Of a stretch of 64,000 nucleotides of DNA, positions 8,585 to 18,115 are shown piece after piece. The position numbers were made by a program, and so were the translations under genes. Origin of the DNA: Streptomyces sp. cg36. GTDB taxonomy: Bacteria; Actinomycetota; Actinomycetes; Streptomycetales; Streptomycetaceae. The notes beneath the pieces are model-generated. The model was not told the origin of the DNA. It was given only the letters and a program-made list of their open reading frames with translations, and did not search any database. The stretch is taken from NCBI RefSeq assembly GCF_041080675.1, contig NZ_CP163520.1, forward strand, positions 5,270,001 to 5,334,000, read 5' to 3'. Position 1 is the first letter of the stretch. Every line of letters begins with the position of its first letter.

Positions 8585-9532
8585 CTACTTCTTCACCCGC
8601 GCCGTGTTGTAGAGCTTCGCCGCGAGGTCGGCGACCTGGTCGGTCGGCATCGCCGAGCCGCCCTTGCCGAGGATGGCCGCCAAGTCGACCGCCTCGACCA
8701 CACCGAGGGTGCTGTAGTCCGACCAGATGCAGATCGGGATCTCGAAGGACTTCGCGGTCTTGGTGTCGGTGACCTTGGCGTTCTGGCACTTCATGAGCGC
8801 ACCCGAGAACCCGGCGGGCTTCACCGCGGTGGGGCTGCCCACCAGCTCGGCCTTGGTGTTGTCGCTCGAAGAACCCTTCGCCTTGTCCTCGTCGCTGCCC
8901 TTCTGGATCTTCGCGAACGCCCCGTCGAGCGCCTTCGCCGGGTCGCTGATCTCGCCGTAGAGGCCCTTGAACATCAGCGTCTTCCCGCCCAGCGGGTTGC
9001 TGGCGTCGCCGCCGGCCTTGTAGTTCCCGGACTCCTGGGCGGGGTCCTTGATCCCCATCTCGGCGGCGTCCTTCTTGTCCTTGTCCGTGAAGGAGCTGTC
9101 GGACTTGGACGAGGCGCCCTTCTTGTACTCGCCGACCTCCGCCGGGGCGACCAGCTTGTAGCCCTTGGTGCTCGCGGACACGTCGCCGTTGCCGGCGCCC
9201 CCGCCGCCCTTCGTCGCGAACCACACCCCGCCGCCGATCACCGCGACCGCCACGACGGCGGCCGTCACGATCAGGCCCGTCTTCTTCTTGGCCGGAGCGG
9301 GCGGCACGGGGGCGCCGTAGGGCGGCTGCTGGCCGTACTGGGGCTGCTGGGCCGGGTACCCGTACCCCTGCTGCGGCGGGACGCCCTGCGGGGGCTGCGC
9401 CGGGTAGCCGTAGCCGGGCTGCGGCGGCTGCTGCCCGTACGGCTGACCGTACGGCTGCTGCGGCGGCTGCTGGCCGTACGGACCGGGCTGCTGGGGCTGG
9501 CCGCCGTACGGGCCCGGCTGGTTGTAGCTCAT
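8585..9532 (-). CDS. Single-pass membrane protein with Pro/Gln/Tyr-rich N-terminus
   Basis: The protein has 315 residues. The first 80 or so are a low-complexity cytoplasmic tail with repeats of the type PYGQQPPQ and GYGYPAQ. One transmembrane helix follows (about 82-104, [20 protein letters not shown]), then a roughly 200-residue extracellular domain rich in Lys, Ser and Asp. I do not recognise the outer domain. Streptomyces genomes carry many membrane proteins of this layout, often in envelope or stress contexts. ATG 9532 starts exactly at the repeat ([10 protein letters not shown]). A longer reading frame to 9685 would overlap valS and has no support. It is divergent from valS. Confidence 0.75.
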   Translation of the reverse strand: MSYNQPGPYGGQPQQPGPYGQQPPQQPYGQPYGQQPPQPGYGYPAQPPQGVPPQQGYGYPAQQPQYGQQPPYGAPVPPAPAKKKTGLIVTAAVVAVAVIGGGVWFATKGGGGAGNGDVSASTKGYKLVAPAEVGEYKKGASSKSDSSFTDKDKKDAAEMGIKDPAQESGNYKAGGDASNPLGGKTLMFKGLYGEISDPAKALDGAFAKIQKGSDEDKAKGSSSDNTKAELVGSPTAVKPAGFSGALMKCQNAKVTDTKTAKSFEIPICIWSDYSTLGVVEAVDLAAILGKGGSAMPTDQVADLAAKLYNTARVKK

Positions 9533-9557
9533 TGCTGGGATTCCCCCTAGAGATGCT

Positions 9558-9572
9558 TGTCCGATCGGGACA
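9558..9572. promoter_or_regulatory. Inverted repeat in the divergent valS / membrane-protein promoter region
   Basis: TGTCC-GATCG-GGACA has perfect 5-bp arms, 26 bp upstream of the membrane-protein ATG and about 100 bp upstream of valS. It could be an operator. No regulator can be assigned. Confidence 0.3.
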
Positions 9573-9658
9573 TCCTGGCGGACGGCCGGGCCGCACGGCG
9601 CATCGGGGGCCCGACCGTTACCAAAGATTCCCGTTTCAGTACCGGCCCGTGACACCCC

Positions 9659-9664
9659 TAAACT
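9659..9664 (+). promoter_or_regulatory. -10 hexamer of a probable leaderless valS promoter
   Basis: TAAACT lies 7 nt before the GTG at 9672, and the intervening GGGCCCC has no ribosome-binding site. There is no room for a T-box leader. Confidence 0.55.
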
Positions 9665-9671
9665 GGGCCCC

Positions 9672-12296
9672 GTGACCGAGAACACTCAGCAGCAGAACCC
9701 AGCGCCCACCACCGAACTGCCGACCCAGTACGCGCCGGCCGAGGTAGAGGGGGAGCTGTATGAGCGCTGGGTAGAGCGCGGTTACTTCGAGGCGGACGCG
9801 GCGAGCGAGAAGGAGCCCTTCACCGTCGTCATCCCGCCGCCCAACGTCACCGGTTCGCTCCACCTGGGCCACGCCTTCGAGCACACCCTTATCGACGCCC
9901 TCACCCGCCGCAAGCGGATGCAGGGCTACGAGACGCTGTGGCAGCCCGGCATGGACCACGCGGGCATCGCCACCCAGAACGTGGTGGAGCGCGAGCTCGC
10001 CAAGGAGGGCAAGTCCCGCCACGACCTGGGCCGCGAGGCGTTCGTCGAGCGGGTCTGGCAGTGGAAGGGCGAGTCCGGCGGGCAGATCTCCGGCCAGATG
10101 CGCCGTCTCGGCGACGGCGTCGACTGGTCCCGTGAGCGCTTCACCATGGACGAGGGCCTCTCCCAGGCCGTCCAGACCATCTTCAAGAAGCTCTACGACG
10201 ACGAGCTGATCTACCGCGCCGAGCGCATCATCAACTGGTGCCCGCGCTGTCTGACCGCCATCTCGGACATCGAGGTGGAGTACCAGGACGACGACGGCGA
10301 GCTCGTCTCGATCAAGTACGGGGAGGGCGAAGAGACCCTCGTCGTCGCCACCACCCGCGCCGAGACGATGCTCGGTGACACCGCGGTCGCCGTCCACCCG
10401 GACGACGAGCGCTACCGGCACCTGGTCGGCAAGCAGATCAAGCTGCCGCTGACCGACCGTTCCATCCCGGTCGTCGCCGACACCCACGTCGACCCCGAGT
10501 TCGGCACCGGCGCCGTCAAGGTGACGCCCGCCCACGACCCGAACGACTTCGAGATCGGCCAGCGGCACGACCTGCCGAACCTCGCGGTCATGGACGAGCG
10601 CGCCATCATCACCGCGCCCGGCCCCTTCCAGGGCCTGGACCGGCTGGAGGCCCGCTCGGCCATCGTCGCCGCGCTGCGCGCCGAGGGCCGGATCGTGGCC
10701 GAGAAGCGCCCGTACGTCCACTCGGTGGGCCACTGCTCGCGCTGCAAGACCACCATCGAGCCGCGGCTGTCGATGCAGTGGTGGGTCAAGGTCGGCCCGC
10801 TCGCCAAGGCCGCCGGTGACGCGGTCCGCGACGGCCGGGTCAAGATCCACCCGCAGGAGATGGAGAAGCGGTACTTCGACTGGGTCGACAACCTCCACGA
10901 CTGGTGCATCTCGCGCCAGCTGTGGTGGGGCCACCGCATCCCGGTCTGGTACGGCCCGAACGGCGAGATCGTCTGTGTCGGCCCTGACGACGAGGCCCCC
11001 ACCGGCGAGGGCTGGCACCAGGACACCGACGTGCTCGACACGTGGTTCTCCTCGGGCCTGTGGCCCTTCTCCACCCTCGGCTGGCCCGAGCAGACCGAGA
11101 GCCTCGCGAAGTTCTACCCGAACTCCGTCCTGGTCACCGGCTACGACATCCTCTTCTTCTGGGTCGCCCGGATGATGATGTTCGGCCTGTACGCGATGGA
11201 CGGCACCCCGCCGTTCCACACCATCGCCCTGCACGGCATGGTCCGCGACCAGTTCGGCAAGAAGATGTCGAAGTCCTTCGGGAACGCGGTCAACCCGCTG
11301 GACTGGATGGACAAGTACGGCAGCGACGCCCTCCGCTTCACCCTGGCCCGCGGCGCCAACCCCGGCGTCGACGTGCCGATCGGCGAGGACTGGGTCCAGG
11401 GCTCCCGCAACTTCGCCAACAAGATCTGGAACGCGACCCGCTTCGCGCTGATGAACGGCGCCACGGTCGAGGGCGAACTGCCGCCCGCCGAGCAGCTCTC
11501 GGCCACCGATCGCTGGATCCTGTCCCGGCTGAACGCCACGGTCGCCGAGGTCGACGCCCTCTACGACGACTACCAGTTCGCCAAGCTGTCGGACGCCCTG
11601 TTCCACTTCGCGTGGGACGAGGTCTTCGACTGGTACGTCGAGCTGTCCAAGACGACGTTCATGGGCGGCGGCGACGCGGCCAAGGTCTCGGGCCGGGTCC
11701 TCGGCGAGGTCCTGGACGTGACGCTGCGGCTGCTCCACCCGATCGTGCCGTTCGTGACGGAGACGCTGTGGACCACCCTGACCGGTGGCGAGTCGGTCGT
11801 CATCGCCGAGTGGCCGACCGACAGCGGCTTCCGCGACGCGGAGGCCGAGCGGGAGATCGAGTCGCTCCAGCAGGTGATCACCGAGGTCCGCCGCTTCCGC
11901 GCCGACCAGGGCCTCCAGCCCGGTCAGAAGGTTCCGGCCGAGCTGACCCTGGACGGCACCGCGCTGGCGCCGCACGAGGCGGCCATCCGTCAGCTGCTGC
12001 GCCTCCAGCCGGCCGGGGAGGGCTTCCACGCCACCGCCTCGCTGCCGGTCGCGGGCGCGACCGTGGCGCTGGACCTCTCGGGCACCATCGACGTCGAGGC
12101 CGAGCGCAAGCGCCTGGCCAAGGACCTCGCGGCGGCCGAGAAGGAGAAGGCGCAGGCCAACGGGAAGCTCGGCAACGAGGCGTTCCTGGCGAAGGCCCCG
12201 GACAACGTGGTCGACAAGATCCGTACGCGTCTGGCCAAGGCCGAGGCGGACATCGAGCGGATCACCACCCAGCTGGCGAACCTGCCGCAGGCGTGA
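9672..12296 (+). CDS. valS: Valyl-tRNA synthetase
   Basis: The 874-residue class I enzyme charges tRNA-Val. The ATP-binding HIGH motif appears as HLGH at residues 64-67 (after PPNVTGS). The editing (CP1) domain follows with the zinc-type pairs CPRC and CSRC. The KMSKS loop is present as KKMSKSFGN near 530-538. The anticodon-binding helical domain and the Lys/Glu/Ala-rich C-terminal coiled coil (about 803-870) are typical of ValRS. The GTG start gives the usual length. The protein then begins with a Gln/Asn/Pro-rich lead before [18 protein letters not shown]. The mRNA is probably leaderless. Confidence 0.97.
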   Translation: MTENTQQQNPAPTTELPTQYAPAEVEGELYERWVERGYFEADAASEKEPFTVVIPPPNVTGSLHLGHAFEHTLIDALTRRKRMQGYETLWQPGMDHAGIATQNVVERELAKEGKSRHDLGREAFVERVWQWKGESGGQISGQMRRLGDGVDWSRERFTMDEGLSQAVQTIFKKLYDDELIYRAERIINWCPRCLTAISDIEVEYQDDDGELVSIKYGEGEETLVVATTRAETMLGDTAVAVHPDDERYRHLVGKQIKLPLTDRSIPVVADTHVDPEFGTGAVKVTPAHDPNDFEIGQRHDLPNLAVMDERAIITAPGPFQGLDRLEARSAIVAALRAEGRIVAEKRPYVHSVGHCSRCKTTIEPRLSMQWWVKVGPLAKAAGDAVRDGRVKIHPQEMEKRYFDWVDNLHDWCISRQLWWGHRIPVWYGPNGEIVCVGPDDEAPTGEGWHQDTDVLDTWFSSGLWPFSTLGWPEQTESLAKFYPNSVLVTGYDILFFWVARMMMFGLYAMDGTPPFHTIALHGMVRDQFGKKMSKSFGNAVNPLDWMDKYGSDALRFTLARGANPGVDVPIGEDWVQGSRNFANKIWNATRFALMNGATVEGELPPAEQLSATDRWILSRLNATVAEVDALYDDYQFAKLSDALFHFAWDEVFDWYVELSKTTFMGGGDAAKVSGRVLGEVLDVTLRLLHPIVPFVTETLWTTLTGGESVVIAEWPTDSGFRDAEAEREIESLQQVITEVRRFRADQGLQPGQKVPAELTLDGTALAPHEAAIRQLLRLQPAGEGFHATASLPVAGATVALDLSGTIDVEAERKRLAKDLAAAEKEKAQANGKLGNEAFLAKAPDNVVDKIRTRLAKAEADIERITTQLANLPQA

Positions 12297-12322
12297 CGGC
12301 GTAGCCGCGCGACCGCGTGACC

Positions 12323-12360
12323 GAAGGGCCCCGGACCGACTGATCGGTCCGGGGCCCTTC
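12323..12360 (+). terminator. Terminator after valS
   Basis: A perfect 17-bp inverted repeat (12323-12339 with 12344-12360) has a CTGA loop, 26 bp after the valS stop. Confidence 0.9.
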
Positions 12361-12392
12361 GGGCGTTCCGGGCCCGTGGGACCTCCTCTGCG

Positions 12393-12459
12393 TGGGTCAA
12401 ATCACTCAAATCAGACCCAAGAAGGGTCGAAAGTCAGCCATAAAAGGTCCAAAGACCTT
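12393..12459. promoter_or_regulatory. Cluster of inverted repeats before the orphan histidine kinase
   Basis: This AT-richer stretch carries TGGGTC (12393-12398), GACCCA (12414-12419) and GGGTC (12424-12428). GACCC-N5-GGGTC is a perfect inverted repeat. A separate perfect hairpin, AAGGTC-CAAA-GACCTT (12444-12459), ends 2 nt before the first start codon. The first group resembles the spaced half-sites bound by NarL-type response regulators. The hairpin could occlude the AAAGG ribosome-binding sequence. Confidence 0.4.
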
Positions 12460-12461
12460 GG

Positions 12462-13577
12462 ATGATGGAAGGCATGTACGCCTCGTCCCCCGCCTCCGCC
12501 CTGCGGCGCGCGCTGGGTGACGACCGCGCCCTGGACACGATGATCGCGCTCGCCGCGTTCGCGCTGATGGTCATCGACGTGCCGGGCCTCGCCGCCGCGG
12601 ACAACTCCCTGACCGGCGCCACCGTGCCCCCCGTCCTCGCGGCCGGCTCGGCCACCCTGCTGCTGCGCCGCCGCTGGCCGTGGATCCCCTATCTCGCGGC
12701 GCTGCTCTTCCTCGGCTGGCTGCACCAGCTCACCCTGATCCAGTTCGCCCTGTACTCCCTGGGCCGCTTCCGGGGCCGGCGCACCGCCGTGCTGGCGACC
12801 GTCCTGTACGTGGTGGTGGCCTGCGGGTTCTACCTCGCGCCGGGCTGGCCCGAGCACCGGGCCGACTCCATCAGCTCCTTCCTCGCCATCGTGGTGCCCA
12901 TCGGGGTCCTCTCCTCGGCGGTCGGCGTCGCCACCTACCGCCAGGACCTGGTGCGCGAGGTCGAGGCCCTGCAAGCCGTCCAGGCCGAGCGGGCGTCGGT
13001 GGCGCGGGACGTCCACGACATGGTGGGGCGCGAGCTGACCATGCTCGCGGTGACCGCCGAGGTCCGGGCGCGGCGGGCCGTCGGCGGCCCCCACGAGCAG
13101 GACTTCGACTCGCTGGCCGAGACGGCGCGGCGCGCGCACCACATGCTGAACGAGATCATCGTGGCGCGTGCGGACGAGCGGCGGGCCACACCGGGCCTGG
13201 AGGGCCTCGCGGCCCTCGCCGCCGAGACCCGCCGGGCGGGTACGCCGGTGACGCTGGACGTGGCCGAGCGCGCGTACGCGGTGTCCCCGCTGCGTCAGGC
13301 CGCGGTCTACCGGGTGGTCCAGGAGTGCCTCACCAACGCGGTGAAGCACGCGCGGGGGGAGGGGGTGGCGGTGACGATCGACGTCCGCGGCGGCGAACTG
13401 GCCGTCCACGTCCGCAACCGCCTCCCGTCGACCGTGCCGCCGACGGCGCCGGTGTCGTCGGGGACGGGGACGTTCTCCATGCGGGAGCGGGTGGAGAGCA
13501 TGGGGGGTGCGCTGACGACGCGTCGTACGTCGACGACGTACGAGGTGAAGGCCACACTGCCGTCGGGCACGGCGTAA
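12462..13577 (+). CDS. Orphan NarL-partner-type sensor histidine kinase
   Basis: The protein has 371 residues. About five membrane helices fill the first 165 residues, with almost no extracytoplasmic sensor domain. The HisKA_3 dimerisation box follows with the phosphoacceptor in VARDVHDMVGRE (His near 185). The HATPase domain has an N-box ECLTNAVKHA near 287-296 and a G-type box FSMRERVESMGG near the end. The usual ExHD signature reads DVHD. Start choices are ATG 12462, 12465 or 12474. No response regulator gene lies next to it on either side, so its partner is elsewhere or missing. It lies in an insert between valS and folC. Its signal is unknown. Confidence 0.85.
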   Translation: MMEGMYASSPASALRRALGDDRALDTMIALAAFALMVIDVPGLAAADNSLTGATVPPVLAAGSATLLLRRRWPWIPYLAALLFLGWLHQLTLIQFALYSLGRFRGRRTAVLATVLYVVVACGFYLAPGWPEHRADSISSFLAIVVPIGVLSSAVGVATYRQDLVREVEALQAVQAERASVARDVHDMVGRELTMLAVTAEVRARRAVGGPHEQDFDSLAETARRAHHMLNEIIVARADERRATPGLEGLAALAAETRRAGTPVTLDVAERAYAVSPLRQAAVYRVVQECLTNAVKHARGEGVAVTIDVRGGELAVHVRNRLPSTVPPTAPVSSGTGTFSMRERVESMGGALTTRRTSTTYEVKATLPSGTA

Positions 13578-13582
13578 ACCCC

Positions 13583-13780
13583 CTGCGGGCCGGTGGGTGG
13601 CTGGTCGCGCAGTTCCCCGCGCCCCTAGGGGGTACGGCCAGTGCTGCCACTGCGGGGCGCGGGCACGGGTTCGACTTCGGCTGCGGGCCGGTGGGGCTTG
13701 CTCGCGCAGTTCCCCGCGCCCCTGGGTGGTCGGTTGCCTGCGGGCCGGTGGTCGCTCCTCGCGCAGTTCCCCGCTGCCCT
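13583..13780 (+). repeat. Three forward copies of the dispersed GCAGTTCCCCGCGCCCCT element
   Basis: Copies at about 13583-13626, 13681-13723 and 13738-13780 share the layout CTGCGGGCCGGTGG, a variable GCT-G/T-GTC part, then CGCGCAGTTCCCCGC. The first begins 6 bp after the kinase stop codon. They form the left half of the 670-bp gene-free stretch 13578-14247. Confidence 0.85.
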
Positions 13781-13951
13781 TGAAAGCCGGGGGCCGGGCC
13801 CGCCATATCGGCTGCCCGCGCCCCCGGCAGGCACCCGGCAGCCGAAACACCCAGCTCAGCCCAGGCTTCTTGGGGTCGCGGGGCTGTGACATCGTGCGGC
13901 TCCGCCGCGCGGGCGCGAGGAGCGAGCACGGCCCGCAGGCGAACGGGGGTT

Positions 13952-14118
13952 CAGGGGCGCGGGGAACTGCGCGAGGAGCGAGCACGGTCGGCGGACGAAG
14001 GCGGGTTGTCAGGGGCGCGGGGAACTGCGCGAGAAGCGACCAAGGTCCGCGGACGAAGGCGGGTCTCCAGGGGCGCGGGGAACTGCGCGACCAGCCTCCA
14101 CCGGCCCGCAGGCGAAGG
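13952..14118 (-). repeat. Three reverse copies of the same dispersed element
   Basis: Copies at about 13952-13996, 14010-14054 and 14068-14118 read GGGGCGCGGGGAACTGCGCGA on the plus strand, the reverse of the copies at 13583-13780. They lie downstream of the minus-strand MreB-like gene, so each array points away from its own gene toward the other array. Confidence 0.85.
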
Positions 14119-14123
14119 TCCGG

Positions 14124-14203
14124 CAAATGGCCGCAGGCCACCCCCACCGGCCCGCAGGCGAACACCCTGCACAAATGGCCGCAGGCCACCCCCACCGGCC
14201 CGG
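14124..14203. repeat. Two direct repeats of 32 bp, period 48
   Basis: The unit starting CAAATGGCCGCAGGCCACCC occurs at 14124-14155 and 14172-14203. Each copy also contains the short palindrome GGCCGCAGGCC. It lies between the dispersed-element array and the 3' end of the MreB-like gene. Confidence 0.7.
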
Positions 14204-14247
14204 GGGCCCGGGTCACCCCCGCAAAGTCCCGCACCCCCCGCAGCGTC

Positions 14248-15264
14248 CTACTTCGACGCGAGCAGTCGCTGCAAGCCGTCGAAGTCCTCCACGCACTTCC
14301 CCGACCCCAGCACCACGCAGTCCAGCGGCGCCTCCGCCACGAACACCGGGATCCCCGTCGCGGACGCGAGGCGGAGGTCCAGTGCGGGGAGCAGTGCGCC
14401 GCCCCCGGTCAGCACGATCCCCCGTTCCATCACGTCCCCCGCCAGCTCCGGCGGGCACGACTCCAGCGTCCCCCGCACCGCCGCCACGATCTGCTCCACC
14501 GGCTCGTCCAGCGCCGCCCGTACCTCCGGGACGGTGAGCGCCACCGTCTTGGGCAGCCCGCCCACCTTCTCCCGCCCCCGTACCGCGAACGTACGCCCCT
14601 CCAGCTCCTCGTCGCCCGGCACCGGCCACGCCGATCCGATCGCGACCTTCACGTCCTCCGCCGTGCGCTCGCCGATCAGCAGCGAGTGCTCCTTGCGGAC
14701 GTGGTCGGTGATCGCCACGTCCATGCGGTCGCCGCCCACCCGCAGGGACTGCGAGGTGACGATCCCGCCCAGCGAGATCACCGCGACCTCCGTGGTGCCG
14801 CCGCCGATGTCCACCACCATCGACCCGCGCGGCTCCGCCACCGGCAGCCCGGCCCCGATCGCCGCCGCCATGGGCTCCTCGATGAGGTGGACGGCCCGCG
14901 CCCCCGCCCGCTGCGAGGCGTGCACGATGGCCCGGCGCTCCACGGGGGTGACCCCGCTCGGCACGCACACCACCATGCGGGTGCGCGGCCGGCGCCCCGG
15001 CACCGCCTTCTTCACGAAGTGCCGGATCATCTCCTCGGCCGCCTCGTAGTCGCTGATCACCCCGTCCCGCAGCGGACGGATCGCGGTGATCGAGCCCGGT
15101 GTGCGCCCGATGGTCTCCTTGGCCTCCGTGCCGACCGCCAGCGCCGTGCGCCCGTTCTCCTTCATCGCCACCACGGACGGCTCGTTGAGCACGATGCCCT
15201 GCCCGCGGGCGTACAGAAGCGTGTTGGCGGTGCCGAGGTCGATCCCTATGTCCATGATCGCCAA
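14248..15264 (-). CDS. MreB-like actin paralogue (Mbl type)
   Basis: The 338-residue protein is an actin-fold ATPase close to MreB. Phosphate-1 motif [13 protein letters not shown] lies at about 6-18, phosphate-2 [13 protein letters not shown] near 149-161, the [15 protein letters not shown] segment near 127-141, and adenosine motif [12 protein letters not shown] near 280-291. The basic tip and the LGSGK C-terminus are present, so it looks functional. It differs from the mreB at 18116 in the N-terminus (no MSFIGRDM) and in several insertions. The start may be TTG 15264, which has a G-rich site about 7 nt upstream, or ATG 15255, which has none. It lies opposite its neighbours and 2.9 kb upstream of the main mre cluster. 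It may be a developmental or stress variant. Confidence 0.85.
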   Translation of the reverse strand: MAIMDIGIDLGTANTLLYARGQGIVLNEPSVVAMKENGRTALAVGTEAKETIGRTPGSITAIRPLRDGVISDYEAAEEMIRHFVKKAVPGRRPRTRMVVCVPSGVTPVERRAIVHASQRAGARAVHLIEEPMAAAIGAGLPVAEPRGSMVVDIGGGTTEVAVISLGGIVTSQSLRVGGDRMDVAITDHVRKEHSLLIGERTAEDVKVAIGSAWPVPGDEELEGRTFAVRGREKVGGLPKTVALTVPEVRAALDEPVEQIVAAVRGTLESCPPELAGDVMERGIVLTGGGALLPALDLRLASATGIPVFVAEAPLDCVVLGSGKCVEDFDGLQRLLASK

Positions 15265-15344
15265 GTTTGCCCCCGTCCCCTGTGGGGGCGGCGGGCCGAA
15301 CGTCCCGAAAGGGGCGGGTCCAAGGTCCTGTCGGCACCCCTCCG

Positions 15345-15350
15345 TAGACT
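15345..15350 (+). promoter_or_regulatory. -10 hexamer of a probable leaderless folC promoter
   Basis: TAGACT lies 6 nt before GTG 15357. No ribosome-binding sequence intervenes. The 92-bp gap also holds the promoter of the divergent MreB-like gene. Confidence 0.5.
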
Positions 15351-15356
15351 GGGGCC

Positions 15357-16868
15357 GTGACCGAGCAGCCCGACCGCAGCAGCAGCCCCGACGACCACTT
15401 CGACGACATCGTCGAGGCCGAGACCCAGCGCGACCCCGACCTCGCCGTGATCGAGGCCGGCAGCCGCACCTTGCGCACGCACGGCGGAGCGCCGCAGGGC
15501 GACCCCGTTCCCGCCCGCCCCGCCGACCCGGAGGTCGACAAGGCGCTGCGCGCGGTCGAGACGGAGCTGGCCACGCGCTGGGGCGAGACCAAGTTGGAGC
15601 CGTCCGTCTCCCGGATCGCCGCGCTGATGGACGTCCTGGGCGAGCCCCAGCGGGCGTACCCCTCGATCCACATCACCGGCACCAACGGCAAGACCTCCAC
15701 GGCCCGGATGGTCGAGGCGCTGCTCGGCGCCTTCGACCTGCGCACCGGGCGGTACACCTCGCCCCACGTCCAGTCGATCACCGAGCGCATCAGCCTGGAC
15801 GGCTCGCCGATCACGGCCGAGCGCTTCATCGAGACGTACGAGGACATCAAGCCGTACGTGGAGATGGTCGACACCCAGCAGGACTTCCGGCTGTCCTTCT
15901 TCGAGGTGCTCACCGGTATGGCGTACGCGGCGTTCGCGGACACCCCCGTGGACGTGGCCGTCGTCGAGGTCGGCATGGGCGGCACCTGGGACGCGACCAA
16001 TGTGATCGACGCGTCGGTGGCCGTCGTCACCCCCATCTCCCTCGACCACACCGACCGGCTCGGCTCCACGCCCGCCGAGATCGCGGTGGAGAAGTCGGGG
16101 ATCGTCAAGCAGGGCGCGACCGTCATCCTGGCCCAGCAGCCCGTCGACGCGGCCCAGGTCATGCTGAAGAAGGCCGTCGAGGCGGACGCGACCGTCGCCC
16201 GCGAGGGCATGGAGTTCGGGATCGTCGCCCGGGAGATCGCGGTCGGCGGCCAGCTGCTGACCCTGCGCGGCCTCGGCGGGGAGTACGAGGACGTCTTCCT
16301 GCCGCTGTACGGGGCGCACCAGGCGCACAACGCGGCCGTGGCGCTCGCCGCCGTCGAGGCGTTCTTCGGCATCGGCTCCGAGCACGCCCGCCCGCTGGAC
16401 GTGGACACCGTCCGCAAGGCGTTCGCCTCCGTCGTCTCGCCCGGCCGTCTGGAGGTCGTGCGCCGCAGCCCCACCGTCGTCCTGGACGCCGCCCACAACC
16501 CGGCGGGCGCCCAGGCCACGGCCGAGGGGCTGACCGAGGCGTTCGGCTTCTCGCGGCTGATCGGCGTGGTCGCGGCCAGCGCCGACAAGGACGTGAAGGG
16601 CCTGCTCGAAGCCTTCGAGCCGGTCTTCGCCGAGGTCGTCGTCACCGCCAACTCCAGCCACCGCTCGATGGACGTCGACGAGCTCGCCGCCGTCGCGGTC
16701 GAGGTCTTCGGCGACGAGCGGGTGGTCGTCGAGCCCCGTCTGGACGACGCCCTGGAGGCGGCGATCACCCTGGCGGAGGAAGAGGACGAGTACGCCGGGG
16801 CGGGAGTCCTCGTCACCGGTTCCGTGATCACGGTCGGCGAGGCCCGGCTGCTCCTGGGAAGGGGCTGA
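15357..16868 (+). CDS. folC: Bifunctional dihydrofolate / folylpolyglutamate synthase
   Basis: The 503-residue Mur-ligase-family enzyme adds glutamate to dihydropteroate and to tetrahydrofolate. The P-loop [11 protein letters not shown] is near residues 108-118. The central lysine-bearing AVEKSGIVK is near 242-250, the LDHTDRLG segment near 229, and the C-terminal [12 protein letters not shown] motif near 376-387 that orients the substrates. About 60 extra acidic N-terminal residues precede the catalytic core, as in other actinomycetes. The next gene starts only 6 bp after its stop, so the two are an operon. Its mRNA is probably leaderless. Confidence 0.95.
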   Translation: MTEQPDRSSSPDDHFDDIVEAETQRDPDLAVIEAGSRTLRTHGGAPQGDPVPARPADPEVDKALRAVETELATRWGETKLEPSVSRIAALMDVLGEPQRAYPSIHITGTNGKTSTARMVEALLGAFDLRTGRYTSPHVQSITERISLDGSPITAERFIETYEDIKPYVEMVDTQQDFRLSFFEVLTGMAYAAFADTPVDVAVVEVGMGGTWDATNVIDASVAVVTPISLDHTDRLGSTPAEIAVEKSGIVKQGATVILAQQPVDAAQVMLKKAVEADATVAREGMEFGIVAREIAVGGQLLTLRGLGGEYEDVFLPLYGAHQAHNAAVALAAVEAFFGIGSEHARPLDVDTVRKAFASVVSPGRLEVVRRSPTVVLDAAHNPAGAQATAEGLTEAFGFSRLIGVVAASADKDVKGLLEAFEPVFAEVVVTANSSHRSMDVDELAAVAVEVFGDERVVVEPRLDDALEAAITLAEEEDEYAGAGVLVTGSVITVGEARLLLGRG

Positions 16869-16874
16869 CGCCCG

Positions 16875-17234
16875 ATGCGCACGCTCTGCGCTTCCACCCT
16901 CATCGGTGAATTCTTCGTCATAGGGTTCGCCGGTCTGGTCGCCATGAAGGACGACAGCCTCTCCGTGTCCACGGTGTGGACGGTCAGCGGCATCGCCATG
17001 CTGTTCTCGGTGCTCCTGTGCGGCATGCTGACCCGCCCCGGCGGCCTCCAGCTGGGCTGGGCGCTCCAGATCGCCCTGATCGCGAGCGGTTTCGTCGTCC
17101 CGCACATGTTCTTCCTGGGCGCGGTCTTCGCCGGTCTGTGGTGGGCCTCGATCCACTTCGGCCGCCAGGTGGACGTGGCGAAGGCGAAGTTCGCCGCGCA
17201 GGCGGAGGCGGCGGAGCCGGAGCCGCAGGTGTAG
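16875..17234 (+). CDS. DUF4233 integral membrane protein
   Basis: The 119-residue protein has four hydrophobic segments (about 6-24, 34-52, 60-78 and 80-98) and a charged Lys/Ala/Glu tail. It begins MRTLCASTLIGEFFVIGFAG, characteristic of the DUF4233 family that sits directly after folC in actinobacteria. The function is unknown. The tight spacing to folC (6 bp) suggests coexpression. The strong synteny is the main reason for the call. Confidence 0.85.
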   Translation: MRTLCASTLIGEFFVIGFAGLVAMKDDSLSVSTVWTVSGIAMLFSVLLCGMLTRPGGLQLGWALQIALIASGFVVPHMFFLGAVFAGLWWASIHFGRQVDVAKAKFAAQAEAAEPEPQV

Positions 17235-17235
17235 G

Positions 17236-17359
17236 CGTGCGTGGTTCGTCCGCGGGCCGCGACCAGCCGCCCGCGGTCCGCAGCCGGAGCACCTGCCCCG
17301 GAAGGGGTTCCTTCGGCCGCGGACCGTGCTGGGCCGCCCGCGCGGTTCCCCGCGCCCCT
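17236..17359 (+). repeat. Dispersed element: collapsed inverted pair plus one forward copy
   Basis: 17236-17285 joins the 5' end of a forward unit (TTCGTCCGCGGGCCG) directly to the 3' end of a reverse unit (CGACCAGCC...GGTCCGCAGCC), as if an inverted pair had lost its middle. A forward copy follows at about 17313-17359. This fills most of the 218-bp gap between the DUF4233 gene and ndk. Confidence 0.65.
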
Positions 17360-17452
17360 GGCGGCACGGGGCCGGTCCGGGTGCTCGGGCGCTCCGCGCC
17401 CCCTGTAGCCTCGGCCTCACCGCACACGTATGCCTGCAAGGAGCCGCACACC

Positions 17453-17872
17453 ATGACCCAGCGCACTCTCGTCATCCTCAAGCCCGACGCCGTCCGGCGC
17501 GGCCTGATCGGCGAGGTCATCGGCCGCATCGAGCGCAAGGCCGGCTGGACCATCCCGGCGATGGAGCTGCGGACCCTGGACCAGGAGACCCTGGAGCAGC
17601 ACTACGGCGAGCACAAGGGCAAGCCCTTCTACGAGCCGCTGATGGGCTTCATGGCCTCCGGCCCCGTCGTCGTCCTCGTGGTCGAGGGCGAGCGGGTCAT
17701 CGAGGGCGTGCGCCGGCTGGCGGGCCCCACCGACCCGATCGCCGCCACCCCCGGTTCCATCCGCGGCGACTTCGGCACCATCGTCCGCGAGAACCTGATC
17801 CACGCCTCGGACTCCGAGGAGTCGGCCGAACGGGAACTGAAGATCTTCTTCCCGGGCCGCGTCCAAGCCTGA
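17453..17872 (+). CDS. ndk: Nucleoside diphosphate kinase
   Basis: The 139-residue enzyme moves the gamma phosphate between NTPs and NDPs through a phosphohistidine. Visible motifs are the N-terminal TLVILKPDAVRRGLIGEV, the KPFYEPLMGFMASGP loop, and the active-site ENLIHASDSEESAERE with the catalytic His near 117. Length and order match the bacterial family. ATG 17453 has AAGGAG at 17438-17443. Longer frames upstream cross the dispersed repeat and are rejected. A terminator follows before mreB. Confidence 0.97.
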   Translation: MTQRTLVILKPDAVRRGLIGEVIGRIERKAGWTIPAMELRTLDQETLEQHYGEHKGKPFYEPLMGFMASGPVVVLVVEGERVIEGVRRLAGPTDPIAATPGSIRGDFGTIVRENLIHASDSEESAERELKIFFPGRVQA

Positions 17873-17904
17873 CCGGGTGTCAGCCAAATAGCGCTCATGA
17901 CCTG

Positions 17905-17930
17905 GGGCGACCGAAGGAATTCGGTCGCCC
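17905..17930 (+). terminator. Terminator after ndk
   Basis: GGGCGACCGAA and TTCGGTCGCCC form an 11-bp perfect stem with a GGAA loop, followed by TTCGGTATAT. It isolates ndk from the mre cluster. Confidence 0.85.
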
Positions 17931-18115
17931 TTCGGTATATGAACGCCGATCGCGGGAACGCATCGCCCCGACACGTCGTCACCATTACCAGAGGTGGACC
18001 AACGCGCCGTGTCCGTGCGGGCGGCACTACGATGGAGCCTCACGCCCACACAGCACCCACCTCGCCGACCTAAAAAGCCGTCAACGCTCGATTAGGGAAG
18101 GCCGGACGCATCCTC

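Noticed and set aside
9565..9671. A T-box riboswitch upstream of valS
   Set aside because: The -10 hexamer ends 7 nt before the start codon, leaving no leader, and no T-box or specifier sequence is seen.
9636..12029. A long minus-strand frame opposite valS
   Set aside because: Third-position GC makes such shadows common. valS carries all synthetase motifs on the other strand.
13578..14247. An insertion sequence or MITE with terminal repeats
   Set aside because: There is no transposase, no clear target duplication and no consistent ends. The copies fit a dispersed 3'-end element better.
15357..16868. A MurC/MurD-type ligase instead of FolC
   Set aside because: The LDHTDRLG and [10 protein letters not shown] motifs and the following DUF4233 gene point to FolC, not to a peptidoglycan ligase.
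16976..17452. A long upstream extension of ndk
   Set aside because: It would overlap the DUF4233 gene in another frame and cross the dispersed repeats. AAGGAG and the family N-terminus place the start at 17453.
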